Positions 48,699-58,241 of a stretch of DNA of 64,000 nucleotides are shown one piece after another. The DNA lies in the NCBI RefSeq assembly GCF_014647675.1, contig NZ_BMPQ01000022.1, positions 62,001 to 126,000 of the forward strand, given 5' to 3'. Each line of letters begins with the position of its first letter. Position 1 is the stretch's first letter. Both the position numbers and the translations under genes were made by a program. A model generated the notes under the pieces. That model was given only the letters and a program-made list of their open reading frames with translations, was not told where the DNA came from and ran no database searches. Source of the DNA: Streptomyces flaveus (GTDB lineage Bacteria; Actinomycetota; Actinomycetes; Streptomycetales; Streptomycetaceae).

Positions 48699-50162
48699 CT
48701 AGAAGGGGAAGGCGTGCGCCTGGTCGCGGAAGGTGACCCACTGCCACTGGGTGAATTCGTCCCAGCTGCTCTGCGAGCCGAACCGGCTGCCGTTGCCGGA
48801 GGCGCCCGTACCGCCGAAGGGTGCGTACGCGTCGTTGTTCAGGGTCTGGTCGTTGATGTGGACGATGCCGGTCCGCAGCCGTCGCGCCAGATCGCGGCCA
48901 CGCTCCGGGGATCCCGTCTGCACCGCGGCGACCAGCCCGTACTCGGTGTTGTTGGCGACCGCCACCGCCTCGGCCTCGTCGCGTACGACGACGACCGGCG
49001 CCACGGGTCCGAAGATCTCCTCGCGGAACGCGGGCATCGACGTGGTCACACCGGCCAGCACGGTGGGCTGGTAGAACAGCCCGTCGTACGAGCCGCCGGC
49101 CATGACCTCGGCCCCTGCCCCGACGGTCTCCTCCACGATCCGGTGCACATTGTCCCGCTGCCGCTCGTTGATCAGCGGCCCGAGGGCCACCTGCCCGGTG
49201 AACGGATCGCCCACCGGAAGCCCCTGCGCCCGCTTGGCCAGCCGGTCGAGGTATTCGTCGGCGACGGATTCGAGCACGATGTGCCGGCCCGCGGTCATAC
49301 AGACCTGGCCCTGGTGCAGGAACGCGCCCCAGGCTCCCGCCGAACTGGCGATCTCCAGGTCGGCGTCGTCGAGCACGATCAGGGCGTTGTTGCCGCCGAG
49401 TTCGAGCGAGACCCGCTTCAGCGTGCGCCCGGCGGTGGCGCCGACCTCGCGGCCGACCGCCGTCGAGCCGGTGAAGGCGATCATGGCGACGTTCGGGTCC
49501 TCGGCCAGCGCCGCGCCGGGCCCGGCGTCCCCGGGCAGCACATGCAGCAAGCCGTCGGGCAGGCCGGCCGCCTCGAACAGCCGCGCGACCAGCGTGCCTC
49601 CTGACACCGCCGTCTGTACGTCCGGTTTCAGGACGACCGCGTTGCCCAGCGCCAGCGCCGGCGCGACGGCCCGGACGGAGAGGATCAGCGGGAAGTTCCA
49701 CGGACTGATCACACCGACCACGCCGAGCGGCACCCGGCGGGCGACGCTCTCCCGGCCGGGCTCGCTGGACGGCAGCAGGTGCCCCCAGGGCTGAGTGGGC
49801 AGCGCCGCCGCCTCCCACAACTCCCCCAGCACCAGGTCGACTTCGAATGCCGCCTTGCCCGGCACCGCGCCGCCCTCGCGGACGAGCCAGCGCTCGAACT
49901 CCGCACGGTTGTCGGCGAGGACGGCGGCGGCCTTGCGGATCACTGCGGCCCGGGACGGGCCGGTCTGCGCGGCCCATTCGGCTTGTGCCTGGGCGGCTCG
50001 GGCGGTCGCGGCCGCCACGTCGTCGGCATCGGCCAGGCCGACCTGGGCCAGAACGGCACCCGTCGCCGGTTCGGTGCTGTCCAGCACACCGCCGTGGGCG
50101 GTGGTCCAGCCATTGCTGTAGATCTTGCCCTGCCAGGAAACGTCATCGAGAAGTTCGGTCAT
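48699..50162 (-). CDS. Benzaldehyde dehydrogenase (NAD+)
   Basis: A 487-residue ALDH behind GAGGAG. Asn in SPWNFPLIL, Glu in LELGGNNALIV (about residue 260) and catalytic Cys in HQGQVCMTAGRH (about 290) are present. The C-terminus (GSQSSWDEFTQWQWVTFRD) is typical of benzaldehyde and vanillin dehydrogenases of actinobacteria. It would oxidise benzaldehyde to benzoate, the substrate of the CoA ligase encoded in the adjacent box operon. It lies 37 bp after the GMC oxidoreductase gene, probably co-transcribed. Confidence 0.88.
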   Translation of the reverse strand: MTELLDDVSWQGKIYSNGWTTAHGGVLDSTEPATGAVLAQVGLADADDVAAATARAAQAQAEWAAQTGPSRAAVIRKAAAVLADNRAEFERWLVREGGAVPGKAAFEVDLVLGELWEAAALPTQPWGHLLPSSEPGRESVARRVPLGVVGVISPWNFPLILSVRAVAPALALGNAVVLKPDVQTAVSGGTLVARLFEAAGLPDGLLHVLPGDAGPGAALAEDPNVAMIAFTGSTAVGREVGATAGRTLKRVSLELGGNNALIVLDDADLEIASSAGAWGAFLHQGQVCMTAGRHIVLESVADEYLDRLAKRAQGLPVGDPFTGQVALGPLINERQRDNVHRIVEETVGAGAEVMAGGSYDGLFYQPTVLAGVTTSMPAFREEIFGPVAPVVVVRDEAEAVAVANNTEYGLVAAVQTGSPERGRDLARRLRTGIVHINDQTLNNDAYAPFGGTGASGNGSRFGSQSSWDEFTQWQWVTFRDQAHAFPF

Positions 50163-50199
50163 CGCGGGGTTCTCCTCAGCTTCGCGTGAGCTCGGGTGG

Positions 50200-51720
50200 T
50201 CAGGCGCCGGGCCGGCGGATGAGGTCCGCTGCCTTCTCGCCGATCATGATCGTGGCGGCGTTGGTGTTGACGCAGACGAGCCTCGGCATGACCGAGGCGT
50301 CGGCCACCCGCAGGCCCTCCAGGCCGTGCACCCGCAGGTCGGGCCCCACGACGGCCTCCGGCCCGACGCCCATCGCGCAGGTGCCGACCGGGTGGTAGTA
50401 GGTTCCGGTGCCCCGGGCGATGAACTCCCGCAGACCGGCCTCGTCCGTGACGTCGGGTCCGGGAAGCACCTCGCGGGCACGCCAGGGAGCGAACGGTTCG
50501 GAGGCGGCGATCTCGCGGGCGACCTCGATGCCGTGCAGCAGGCGGCGCACGTCGGACTCCGCGCCCAGATAGTTCGGATCGATCAGCGGCGGCGTCTGCG
50601 GATCGGGCCCCGCGATCCGGACCGAGCCGCGTGCCTCGGGCACCGTGGCGACGCCGAAGGTGAAGCTGTTCTCCGGGGCCTGAAGCGTCGGTGGGTGGAA
50701 CGGCAGGTGGATGAACATCAGCTGCATGTCCGGGCCTGCGAGGGCCTGGTCGCTGCGCCACAGCATCGACACCTCGGCATGGTTGGCGAGCCCTGGCGGG
50801 ATGGGCCGGCTCGCCTCGTACACGATCCCGCACAGCGGATGGTCGTGCAGGTTGCGGCCGACACCGGGCAGGTCGTGCACGACCGCGACACCCGCCTGCT
50901 CCAACTCGTCGGCCGCGCCCACACCGGAGAGAAGCAGCAGCCGGGGTGAGTCGACCGCGCCCGCGCTGACCACCACCTCCGCGTCGGCGTACGCGGTGAC
51001 GAGCTCGCCGCGGCGTTCGTACTCGACACCGGTGCAGCGTGTGCCGTCGAACAGCAACCTGTGGGCACGAGACTCCGTCGCGACCGTGAGATTCGGACGG
51101 CTGTCACGGACCGGGTGCAGATAGGCCGCCGCGGTGCTCTGGCGGTGCCCCTCCGTGATCGACAGGTCGTGCCAGCCGGCACCCTCCTGCACCGCTCCGT
51201 TGAAGTCGTCCGTCAGCGGATGACCGGTCGCCGCCGCCGCGTCGAGGAAGACCTGCGACAGCGGATTCGGCTGCGCCGACGGAGCCGGACGCATCGGGCC
51301 GTCCTCACCCCGGTACTGCGGATCCCGGCCGCTGACGGTCTCCATACGACGGAAGTAGGGCAGCACGGAGGCGTAGTCCCAGCCGTCGCAGCCCGCCTTG
51401 GCCCACGCGTCGAAGTCCGCGCCGTGCCCACGCAGGTACACCATCGCGTTGATGCTGCTCGACCCGCCGAGCGTGCGCCCCCGAGGCCAGTTGTGTACCA
51501 CCCCGCCGGTGCCGGGCTGGGGAACGGTGTCGTAGGAGTAGTCGACCTCCGTGCCCCACAGCGCGGGCCACGCGGGTGGCACGGCAATCTCGGGCGCGTC
51601 GTCGGAAGGACCGGATTCGAGCAGGAGAACGCGAGTGTCGTGATCTTCCGACAGCCTCGCGGCCAGAACGCAGCCGGCCGACCCGGCACCGATCACCACG
51701 TAGTCGTAACGAGCAGCCAT
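50200..51720 (-). CDS. GMC-family FAD alcohol oxidoreductase
   Basis: The preferred start is ATG 51720 (MAARYDYVVIGAGSAGCVLA); a GTG 9 bases upstream is possible. The 506-residue protein has the FAD loop GAGSAGCVLAARL, GMC signature 1 around RGRTLGGSSSINAM, signature 2 around GAVDSPRLLLLSGV, and the active-site YYHPVGTCAMG with C-terminal VNTNAATIMIGEKAA. GMC enzymes oxidise alcohols such as choline or aryl alcohols. Upstream of benzaldehyde dehydrogenase, an aryl (benzyl) alcohol is the likely substrate. It is divergent from an AraC-family gene. Confidence 0.9.
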   Translation of the reverse strand: MAARYDYVVIGAGSAGCVLAARLSEDHDTRVLLLESGPSDDAPEIAVPPAWPALWGTEVDYSYDTVPQPGTGGVVHNWPRGRTLGGSSSINAMVYLRGHGADFDAWAKAGCDGWDYASVLPYFRRMETVSGRDPQYRGEDGPMRPAPSAQPNPLSQVFLDAAAATGHPLTDDFNGAVQEGAGWHDLSITEGHRQSTAAAYLHPVRDSRPNLTVATESRAHRLLFDGTRCTGVEYERRGELVTAYADAEVVVSAGAVDSPRLLLLSGVGAADELEQAGVAVVHDLPGVGRNLHDHPLCGIVYEASRPIPPGLANHAEVSMLWRSDQALAGPDMQLMFIHLPFHPPTLQAPENSFTFGVATVPEARGSVRIAGPDPQTPPLIDPNYLGAESDVRRLLHGIEVAREIAASEPFAPWRAREVLPGPDVTDEAGLREFIARGTGTYYHPVGTCAMGVGPEAVVGPDLRVHGLEGLRVADASVMPRLVCVNTNAATIMIGEKAADLIRRPGA

Positions 51721-51887
51721 GGCCACCACAGCCCACCACCTCTGGTTCGGCGCTCCGGCGGGCCCCGTTGCCCGCGCGGCGAAAAACCTGCTACAGATTC
51801 TTGTCAGTCACGTTGCAGAGTTGTTGACTGATCCCGCCTCGGCCTTTGTCGCGCAAGGCCAAGTCTGGTGGGAGGGCGCACACAGTG

Positions 51888-52826
51888 ATGTCGTCGACCG
51901 CAGGGACCGAACAGTCGAGCTCTCTCCCGGCCGAACTCTGGCGAGAGCAGTTGGGCAGTGCTTTCGGCCGACTCGTCCCCGAGGCCATCGGAGCGCGGGA
52001 CGCCCATGGGCGGATGGCCGGCACTCAGCTCGGGGCGATCGCTGCCTACCGGGTGAGCGGTACGCCGCAGGTCGTGTGGCGCACCCCCAGGGCCGTACGG
52101 CAGACACCGATCGACCTGCTCAAGATCTGCGTACAGCTGAGCGGGCACGCCACCGTGTGCCAGGACGATCGCGAGATCTCGATCGCGCCCGGGCAGATGG
52201 CGATCTACGACACCGGCAGGCCGTACCACCTGCGTCTGGAGCGGCAGTGGTCGTGCGCGGTCATGGCTTTCCCCCGGGGCGCGTTGAGCCTGCCCGAGCG
52301 CATGGTCGTCACGTCGATGAGCCATGCCTATCCACTCGCGGACGGACCTGGCGCGGTGCTGGCCGGCTTCGTATCGTCCGCGGTATCGCAGCGGGATTCG
52401 ATCCACCGGACATCCGCCGACCGGCTCGGCGAAGCGGGGCTGCATCTGGTGGCAGCGGCATTGAGCGAGGCCGCCCCCTGTGGCGACGACGGCGCAGCGG
52501 ACGCATTGCGGCTGCAGATCCTGAACTACATCAGAGCGCACCTCGCCGAACCGGACCTGACACATGCGCGGGTCGCCGCCGTGCACCACATGAGCGCGCG
52601 CACCCTGCACCGACTGTTCGAGCACGAGTCATGCACCGTCACCGACTACATCCGCTCTCGCCGCCTCGAAGCGGCGATGCGTGACCTGGCCGACCCTCTG
52701 CTCGCCCATCGCAGCATCGCGGCGATCGCCGCCCACTGGTGCTTCGTCGGCCAGGCGCACTTCACCCGCGCCTTCCACGCCAAGTACGGCGTGAACCCCT
52801 CGGCTGCCCGTCGCAACGCCGCGTAG
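51888..52826 (+). CDS. AraC-family regulator (AraC_binding_2 N-domain)
   Basis: ATG 51888 follows GGGAGGG; a TTG start upstream is less likely. The 312-residue protein has an N-terminal ligand-binding domain (about 20-185, CQDDREISIAPGQMAIYDTG, RPYHLRLERQW) and C-terminal AraC double HTH (about 205-310, TLHRLFEHESCTVTDYIRSR, HWCFVGQAHFTRAFHAKYG). This N-domain type is frequent next to aromatic aldehyde dehydrogenases. It is divergent from the GMC-dehydrogenase pair and probably activates it. The 125-bp divergent region has a partial TTCTRYAGAA-like site. Confidence 0.9.
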   Translation: MSSTAGTEQSSSLPAELWREQLGSAFGRLVPEAIGARDAHGRMAGTQLGAIAAYRVSGTPQVVWRTPRAVRQTPIDLLKICVQLSGHATVCQDDREISIAPGQMAIYDTGRPYHLRLERQWSCAVMAFPRGALSLPERMVVTSMSHAYPLADGPGAVLAGFVSSAVSQRDSIHRTSADRLGEAGLHLVAAALSEAAPCGDDGAADALRLQILNYIRAHLAEPDLTHARVAAVHHMSARTLHRLFEHESCTVTDYIRSRRLEAAMRDLADPLLAHRSIAAIAAHWCFVGQAHFTRAFHAKYGVNPSAARRNAA

Positions 52827-52938
52827 TCGCCGGGCCTCACGAGAGCCTCGCCGCCCCGCGGATCCGGCCACGAAGAAGGCACGAAGCAGAACCGTCGGCC
52901 GTGCCTCCATCTGACGCAGCGCGGCGAGACAGAGCCGG

Positions 52939-55323
52939 CTACTCCGTCCGCAAAGCCGTAGCCGTACGCGTCCTGGCCGCCCAGCCCGCCGGGAGCAGCG
53001 CACCCAGCAGCGCGATGGCGATCCCGGCCAGCCCCAACAGGACCAGCTGCGGGGTCTCGTACACCTCGAGGACCGACGGCGGCAGATCGGTCCCCGCGGC
53101 GTGCCCCATCACGGGCAGCACAAAGCCGTGCAGGGCAAACCCGACCGGCACACCGACGAGACCGCCGAGTACGCCGATCCCGGCCACCGAGGCGAGTACG
53201 AGGCTCACCGTCTGCCGCGGCGACATGCCGAGCGCCTTGCAGACGCCCAGGTCATGGACGCGCTCCCGGGTGTCGAGGACGACGGAGTTGAGCACGCCGA
53301 GGCCGGCTACGGAGACCAGCATCAGGGTGAGCAGCACCGCCATCGCGTTCAGGATGAGGATCATGTTCTCCTGTTCCGAGGGGGAGTTGACCATGACGTC
53401 GCCACCCAGTGGCTTCACCACCGCCGCGAGCTTCTGGGCATACTCGGCGGGGGAGACGCCGGGCTCGACCTCGATCTGGAAGACCTGCGGCTGGGCAGCG
53501 GCGAAGCTGGCGATGTCCGCACGTACGGACAGGCCGTCGTTCGAACCGTCGAAGGCCTCGCCGACGATCCGCAAGGTCTGTGTGTCCTTCCCGAGGGTCA
53601 CCCGCACCGTGTCGCCGATCTTGGTGCCGGTACGTTCCAGGAAGGCTGTGGGCACGACGACCTGCCCAGCGCCGGTGATCCAGTGCCCGGAGATCATCTC
53701 GTAGCTGCCGGGACGTGAATCGCCCTGGTAGAAGGTGGCCTCGACCGAGCCGGAGATCCCGGCCACGGTGACGTCGGCCTGGAACATGCCGTAGTACGAA
53801 GCGGTGCCCGGCTGTGCCTCGATGGCCGCGCGGACCTTCGCCGGGTCGGTGGACGGAGGGCTTTGGCCGACTTCCACGCGGCGTGGTCCGCCGCCCTCGT
53901 CGCCCGGTACGCCGCTGATGGCGGTGACCGCGGCGCGGTCCTCGGGATCCTGTGCCTTGCCGACTGCGTTCAGGGACGAGGTCAGTCCCACCGCGAAGGT
54001 CGCGGCGACCGTGCCGAAGGCCACGGCGAGCAGCATCGCGGTGGTACGGACCGGGTGCGCGAAGGGGCTGGCGAGGCCGTACGTCACCGACCGCGGCAGC
54101 GGCAACCGGCCCGCCGCCCGGTGCGCCCACTGGCCGCGCCCCGTGCGCGGCGCCCGGCCGACCGCGATGGCCTCCACCGTCCGCAGCCGCCCGGCCCGCA
54201 GCGCGGGCACCAGCGCTGCGATCCCGACGACGAGCAGCGCGACGGCCGGCACCAGGACATCCACCCACCAGGCCACTGTCAGCGAGGCGCTGCCGTAGAC
54301 CTGCTCGGTGTCCTCCAGCAGTGGCACGGCCAGCAGATTGCCCAATACCACCCCGAGCGCGATGCCGACGCCGGCCGGGATCAACGCCTGGGCCACATAG
54401 GCGCGTACGACCTCGCGCGGTGTGAAGCCGATGGCCTTGAGGATGCCGATCCTGCGCAGGCTGGTGCCGACCGCGCCGCTGACCACACTGCCGACGATGA
54501 TCACCGACATGACGATGCCGAGCACGCCGAAGGCGATCAGGAAGGGGATGGTGGGCGCCGCGCCCTGGTCGGCGGCGCGCTTGGTGTCCAGCCAGGACTC
54601 GGTGCCCAGCAGCGCCTCGGCGGGCACGGCGGCGGCGAGCTTCTTCCGGTTCCCGGTGATCTGCTCCTTCGTTCCCGCAGAGTCGAAGCGGTAGAGCATC
54701 TGACTCGTGACCGGGCCGTCCTCCGACGCCAGTGCCCTGACCTGGCCGGGAGTCGCCCAGGCGTCGGCCGTCTTGCTTGCCGACACGGCGAGGCCGACGA
54801 CCGTCAGGGGCGGGCTGTCCACAGCGTCCGAAGTCTGCATGGTGAAGCCGGGCTTGATGTCGGGTCCGGCGAACGAAGCGGACACCACGATCTCGCCGGG
54901 CTTCGCCGCCCATCGGCCGGACTTCAGGTCCAGGTCGTCCACGCCGCCGTGCGGATCGGACCGCCCGACCAGGGTCAGCGCCGGAAAGTGCCCGCCACCG
55001 GGGCCTGTCGGGTGGATGGTCGTGGACGGGAACGGCCCCGCGCTCGCCGTGACGCCGTCGAGCTGTCCGGTGTCCTTCAGCTGTGCCGTGCTCGCCTTGG
55101 CCGGATCGAACTGCGCGGTGATATGCGCACCGTGCTGCTTGGCGAAGGCGTGGTCGAACGGGGCATTCGTGGCGACCATGAGCGATCCGGCGACCACGGC
55201 CGAGGCCACGGCCATCATCACGGCCACGGCGATCACCACGGTCTGCACCCGGCGCCGGCCCACCCCGGAGCGTACGACCCGGCCGAGCGCGCCGCTGCCG
55301 AAGCCGATCGTCAGACGGCTCAT
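52939..55323 (-). CDS. FtsX-like ABC transporter permease
   Basis: A 794-residue protein starting MSRLTIGFGSGALGRVVRSG behind GGAGG. It has an N-terminal membrane segment (VQTVVIAVAVMMAVASAVVA), a large extracytoplasmic domain, three transmembrane helices around residues 280-400, a second extracytoplasmic region (about 500-650), and a C-terminal helix set with the FtsX motif near VHDLGVCKALGMSPRQ. This is the long double-FtsX form typical of actinobacterial lipoprotein or peptide exporters. Its start overlaps the ATPase stop. Substrate unknown. Confidence 0.9.
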   Translation of the reverse strand: MSRLTIGFGSGALGRVVRSGVGRRRVQTVVIAVAVMMAVASAVVAGSLMVATNAPFDHAFAKQHGAHITAQFDPAKASTAQLKDTGQLDGVTASAGPFPSTTIHPTGPGGGHFPALTLVGRSDPHGGVDDLDLKSGRWAAKPGEIVVSASFAGPDIKPGFTMQTSDAVDSPPLTVVGLAVSASKTADAWATPGQVRALASEDGPVTSQMLYRFDSAGTKEQITGNRKKLAAAVPAEALLGTESWLDTKRAADQGAAPTIPFLIAFGVLGIVMSVIIVGSVVSGAVGTSLRRIGILKAIGFTPREVVRAYVAQALIPAGVGIALGVVLGNLLAVPLLEDTEQVYGSASLTVAWWVDVLVPAVALLVVGIAALVPALRAGRLRTVEAIAVGRAPRTGRGQWAHRAAGRLPLPRSVTYGLASPFAHPVRTTAMLLAVAFGTVAATFAVGLTSSLNAVGKAQDPEDRAAVTAISGVPGDEGGGPRRVEVGQSPPSTDPAKVRAAIEAQPGTASYYGMFQADVTVAGISGSVEATFYQGDSRPGSYEMISGHWITGAGQVVVPTAFLERTGTKIGDTVRVTLGKDTQTLRIVGEAFDGSNDGLSVRADIASFAAAQPQVFQIEVEPGVSPAEYAQKLAAVVKPLGGDVMVNSPSEQENMILILNAMAVLLTLMLVSVAGLGVLNSVVLDTRERVHDLGVCKALGMSPRQTVSLVLASVAGIGVLGGLVGVPVGFALHGFVLPVMGHAAGTDLPPSVLEVYETPQLVLLGLAGIAIALLGALLPAGWAARTRTATALRTE

Positions 55324-56012
55324 CGGACGGCCTCCGCATGCGCGTCGAGGGCGAGGTGACCGTCGACCAGATGGATCGTGCGGCTCGCGCACGCCTCCGC
55401 CAGCGCCAGGTCGTGCGTGACCAGCACGATGGTCTGCCCGCCGCGGTGCAGGTCCACCAGGAGTTCCCGTACGTCCTGTCCCGAGGCGGTGTCGAGCGCG
55501 CCGGTCGGCTCGTCGGCAAGCAGCAGCGCGGGCCGGTTGACCAGTGCCCGGGCGACCGCGACCCGCTGGCGTTCGCCGCCGGAGAGCCGGCCCGGGTAGG
55601 CGCGGGCGTGCTTCTGGATGCCCAGCACCTCCATGAGTTCACCGGCACGGGTGGCCGCCTTGCGGCGCGCGGTCCCGGTCAGTTGGGCGGGGAGCTGGAT
55701 GTTGTCGGCGACGGTGAGGTCGTCGAGCAGGTTGAAGAACTGGAAGACCATGCCGATCCGCTCGCGGCGGAACCGGGCCAGTGCGTGCTCGCTCAGCTGG
55801 TCGATCCGCCGCCCGGCCACGGTCACGGCGCCTTCGGTGGGCTTGTCCAGGCCGGCGACGAGGTTCAGCAGCGTGGACTTGCCGCTGCCGGAGGGGCCCG
55901 TCACGGCAAGGGCCTCGCCCTGGGCGACGCTGAGGTCGAGCGGTCCGAGCGCGGGTGCGTCGGCGCTGTCGTAGCGCTTGGCCACGCCGTCCAGTTGGAT
56001 CACCTGAGTCAT
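55320..56012 (-). CDS. MacB/LolD-type ABC transporter ATPase
   Basis: ATG 56012 (MTQVIQLDGVAKRYDS) gives 230 residues; the frame upstream has no domain. Walker A GPSGSGKSTLL is near residue 40, the Q-loop is in MVFQFFNLLDDLTV, signature LSGGERQRVAVARAL near 145, Walker B LLLADEPTGALD, and the H-loop is in LVTHDLALAE. It energises the FtsX-like permease, whose start codon overlaps its stop. It is divergent from the two-component genes, a common arrangement in which the kinase senses what the transporter handles. Confidence 0.92.
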   Translation of the reverse strand: MTQVIQLDGVAKRYDSADAPALGPLDLSVAQGEALAVTGPSGSGKSTLLNLVAGLDKPTEGAVTVAGRRIDQLSEHALARFRRERIGMVFQFFNLLDDLTVADNIQLPAQLTGTARRKAATRAGELMEVLGIQKHARAYPGRLSGGERQRVAVARALVNRPALLLADEPTGALDTASGQDVRELLVDLHRGGQTIVLVTHDLALAEACASRTIHLVDGHLALDAHAEAVR

Positions 56013-56238
56013 GGGAGTCGACCGTCCTTCGGTTCGCTTCGGTTCGAGAAGGCCCGTTGCCGGGCCCAGCGAACGTAGGAGCGTGCGCCGTGGTGGCGCG
56101 TCGGCCGCGGCACCGACATCCGGCCCTCCCCGCGGAGGACCCGGCCGCGGGGTCATCCCTGCGAAGTACGCCTGCGAGACGGCGTTTTGGCCGTACAGGC
56201 GGACGCGGGCCCAGGCGGGAGGGCCGCACAATGAGCCG

Positions 56239-57540
56239 ATGGAGACGGAGGACAGGCGCGGACGGCGTCAGCAACTGCGCGACGCGCTACGCCCGGAGGC
56301 GAAGCCCGCGCCGTTGTCGCGGCGGGCATGGCGCGCCGATGTGGTGCTGGCCATCGTGCTGACCGTCGTCGCGCTGATCTGGCTCGCGCGATATCCCGAC
56401 AGCGGACCGGTCCGAGTCGGCCAGGACGTTCCGTTCCCTCCCCCGACGCCGCCGACGCCCCCGTCTCCGGGCGTCGCGGTGCGGGAGGAGGAGCCCTCAT
56501 CGGTGATCTGGCCGCTCGTCGTGCTGTCGGCGCTGCCGCTGGCGGCCCGGCGCCGGTATCCGCTGGCCGCGTTCGCCGTGGTGATGACCGCGACGCTGGC
56601 CATGGTCGACGACGCCTCCTGGATAAGCGTGCTGACCTGCGTCATCGGCGCGTACAGTGCCGTCGTCCACAGCCGCTACCGGATGTGGGCCATGGCCGCA
56701 CTGGTCATCGCCGCCGTGCTGGCAGGCCTCGCGTTCCGGGACACGGAGCCCATCCTTCCGGGCTGGTCGAGCCCGGCAGTCGTGCTGCTGATCGCCGGGG
56801 TGCTGGCCGGCCTGGTCCGGATCTGGCGCCGTCAACTGGCGGCGAGCAGGGACCGGTACGCGCGGCTCCAGCAGACCCAGGAGGAGGCCACGCGCCGGGC
56901 CGTCGAGGAGGAACGCGCCCGCATAGCCGCCGAGTTGCACGACGTCGTGACCCACAATGTGAGCGTGATGGTCATCCAGGCGGGCGCGGCGCGCAAGGTG
57001 ATGGACGCGGCGCCGGAGCGGTCGAAGGAAGCACTGCTGGCGGTCGAGGCCGGAGGCCGGGCCGCCATGGCCGAACTCCGGCATGTGATGGGCCTGTTGG
57101 CCGGTCCTGACATCGGCCGCACCGACACCCCCGCCGACGGCCTGGAGCCGCAGCCCGGCCTCGGGCAGCTCGACGCCCTGACCGAGCGGGTCCGCGCCGC
57201 CGGGACACCGGTCGGCGTCGCGGTGTCGCTGCCGCCGGACCCGCTGCCGCCCGGCGTGGACCTCGCGGCGTATCGCGTCGTGCAGGAGGCGCTGACCAAC
57301 ACGATCAAACACGCACCCGGCGCCGAGGCGTCCGTCGTGATCGGTTACACCGACGACTGTCTGGAGATCGAGGTCACCGACACCGGCGGCGCCCACGGCT
57401 CCCCGCCGGTGGACGGCAACGGCCGCGGCCTGATCGGGCTGCGCGAACGGCTGGCGGTCTACGGCGGCGAACTCACGGCCGGGCCGACCCTCGCCGGCGG
57501 ATACCGGATCAAGGCCCGAGTCCCGTGGCGGATCGCGTGA
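56239..57540 (+). CDS. NarL-type sensor histidine kinase
   Basis: ATG 56239 gives a 433-residue kinase (METEDRRGRRQQLRDALRP). Four to five transmembrane segments fill residues about 30-190, with a Pro-rich extracytoplasmic loop (FPPPTPPTPPSP). The HisKA_3 dimerisation domain has ARIAAELHDVVTHNVSVMV with the phospho-acceptor His near residue 236. The HATPase domain has the N box QEALTNTIKHA, and GRGLIGLRERL. It overlaps the response regulator gene and probably phosphorylates it. Divergent orientation suggests control of the FtsX-type exporter. Confidence 0.92.
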   Translation: METEDRRGRRQQLRDALRPEAKPAPLSRRAWRADVVLAIVLTVVALIWLARYPDSGPVRVGQDVPFPPPTPPTPPSPGVAVREEEPSSVIWPLVVLSALPLAARRRYPLAAFAVVMTATLAMVDDASWISVLTCVIGAYSAVVHSRYRMWAMAALVIAAVLAGLAFRDTEPILPGWSSPAVVLLIAGVLAGLVRIWRRQLAASRDRYARLQQTQEEATRRAVEEERARIAAELHDVVTHNVSVMVIQAGAARKVMDAAPERSKEALLAVEAGGRAAMAELRHVMGLLAGPDIGRTDTPADGLEPQPGLGQLDALTERVRAAGTPVGVAVSLPPDPLPPGVDLAAYRVVQEALTNTIKHAPGAEASVVIGYTDDCLEIEVTDTGGAHGSPPVDGNGRGLIGLRERLAVYGGELTAGPTLAGGYRIKARVPWRIA

Positions 57541-58226
57541 ACCGGCCGCCGCTGCGCGCGGTCATCGCCGACGACCAGGCCCTGGTGCGTACGGGATTCG
57601 GGATGATCCTCGCCGCTGACGGCATCGAGGTGACGGCCGAGGCCGCCGACGGGGCCGAGGCGGGCGCCGCCGTCCGGCGCACAAGGCCCGAAGTCGTCCT
57701 CATGGACATCCGGATGCCGCGGATGGACGGCATCGAGGCCACCCGGCGCATCCTCGGCGGCGAAGGACCGCAGGAGACACGGGTCATCATCCTCACCACG
57801 TACGACCTCGACCACTACGTCTACGCCGCGCTCACCGCCGGCGCCAGCGGCTTCCTGCTCAAGGACGTCACACCCGAGCACCTGGTGGCCGCCGTACGCC
57901 TCGTGCAGTCCGGCGACGCCCTGCTCGCGCCCACGATCACCCGCCGTCTGATCGAGCGCTTCGCCCACCGCGAGGAGGCCCGGCCGCCCGCCCTCCACCG
58001 CGACCTGTCCGGCCTGACCCCGCGTGAGCTCGAGGTGCTCCGCCTGCTCGCGACGGGCCTCAGCAACGCCGAACTCGCGGACCGGCTGCACCTCAGCCCG
58101 ACCACGGTCAAGACACACATCGGCCGCATCCTGTCGAAGCTGGATCTCCGCGACCGCGTCCAGGCCGTCGTACTCGCCTATGAGACCGGGCTGATCTCCC
58201 CGGGAGGCACGGCCGGAACCGACTGA
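57525..58226 (+). CDS. LuxR/NarL-family response regulator
   Basis: Start is GTG 57525, or GTG 57537 which overlaps the kinase stop as GTGA; both are in frame. The product is about 230 residues with a receiver domain (phospho-acceptor Asp in VVLMDIRMPRMDG, Lys in FLLKDVTP) and a LuxR HTH (LTPRELEVLRLLATGLSNAE, TVKTHIGRILSKL). It is the partner of the upstream kinase and likely binds the divergent promoter of the ABC exporter genes at 56013-56238. Confidence 0.93.
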   Translation: MADRVNRPPLRAVIADDQALVRTGFGMILAADGIEVTAEAADGAEAGAAVRRTRPEVVLMDIRMPRMDGIEATRRILGGEGPQETRVIILTTYDLDHYVYAALTAGASGFLLKDVTPEHLVAAVRLVQSGDALLAPTITRRLIERFAHREEARPPALHRDLSGLTPRELEVLRLLATGLSNAELADRLHLSPTTVKTHIGRILSKLDLRDRVQAVVLAYETGLISPGGTAGTD

Positions 58227-58241
58227 CGCGGCATGCGTGGT

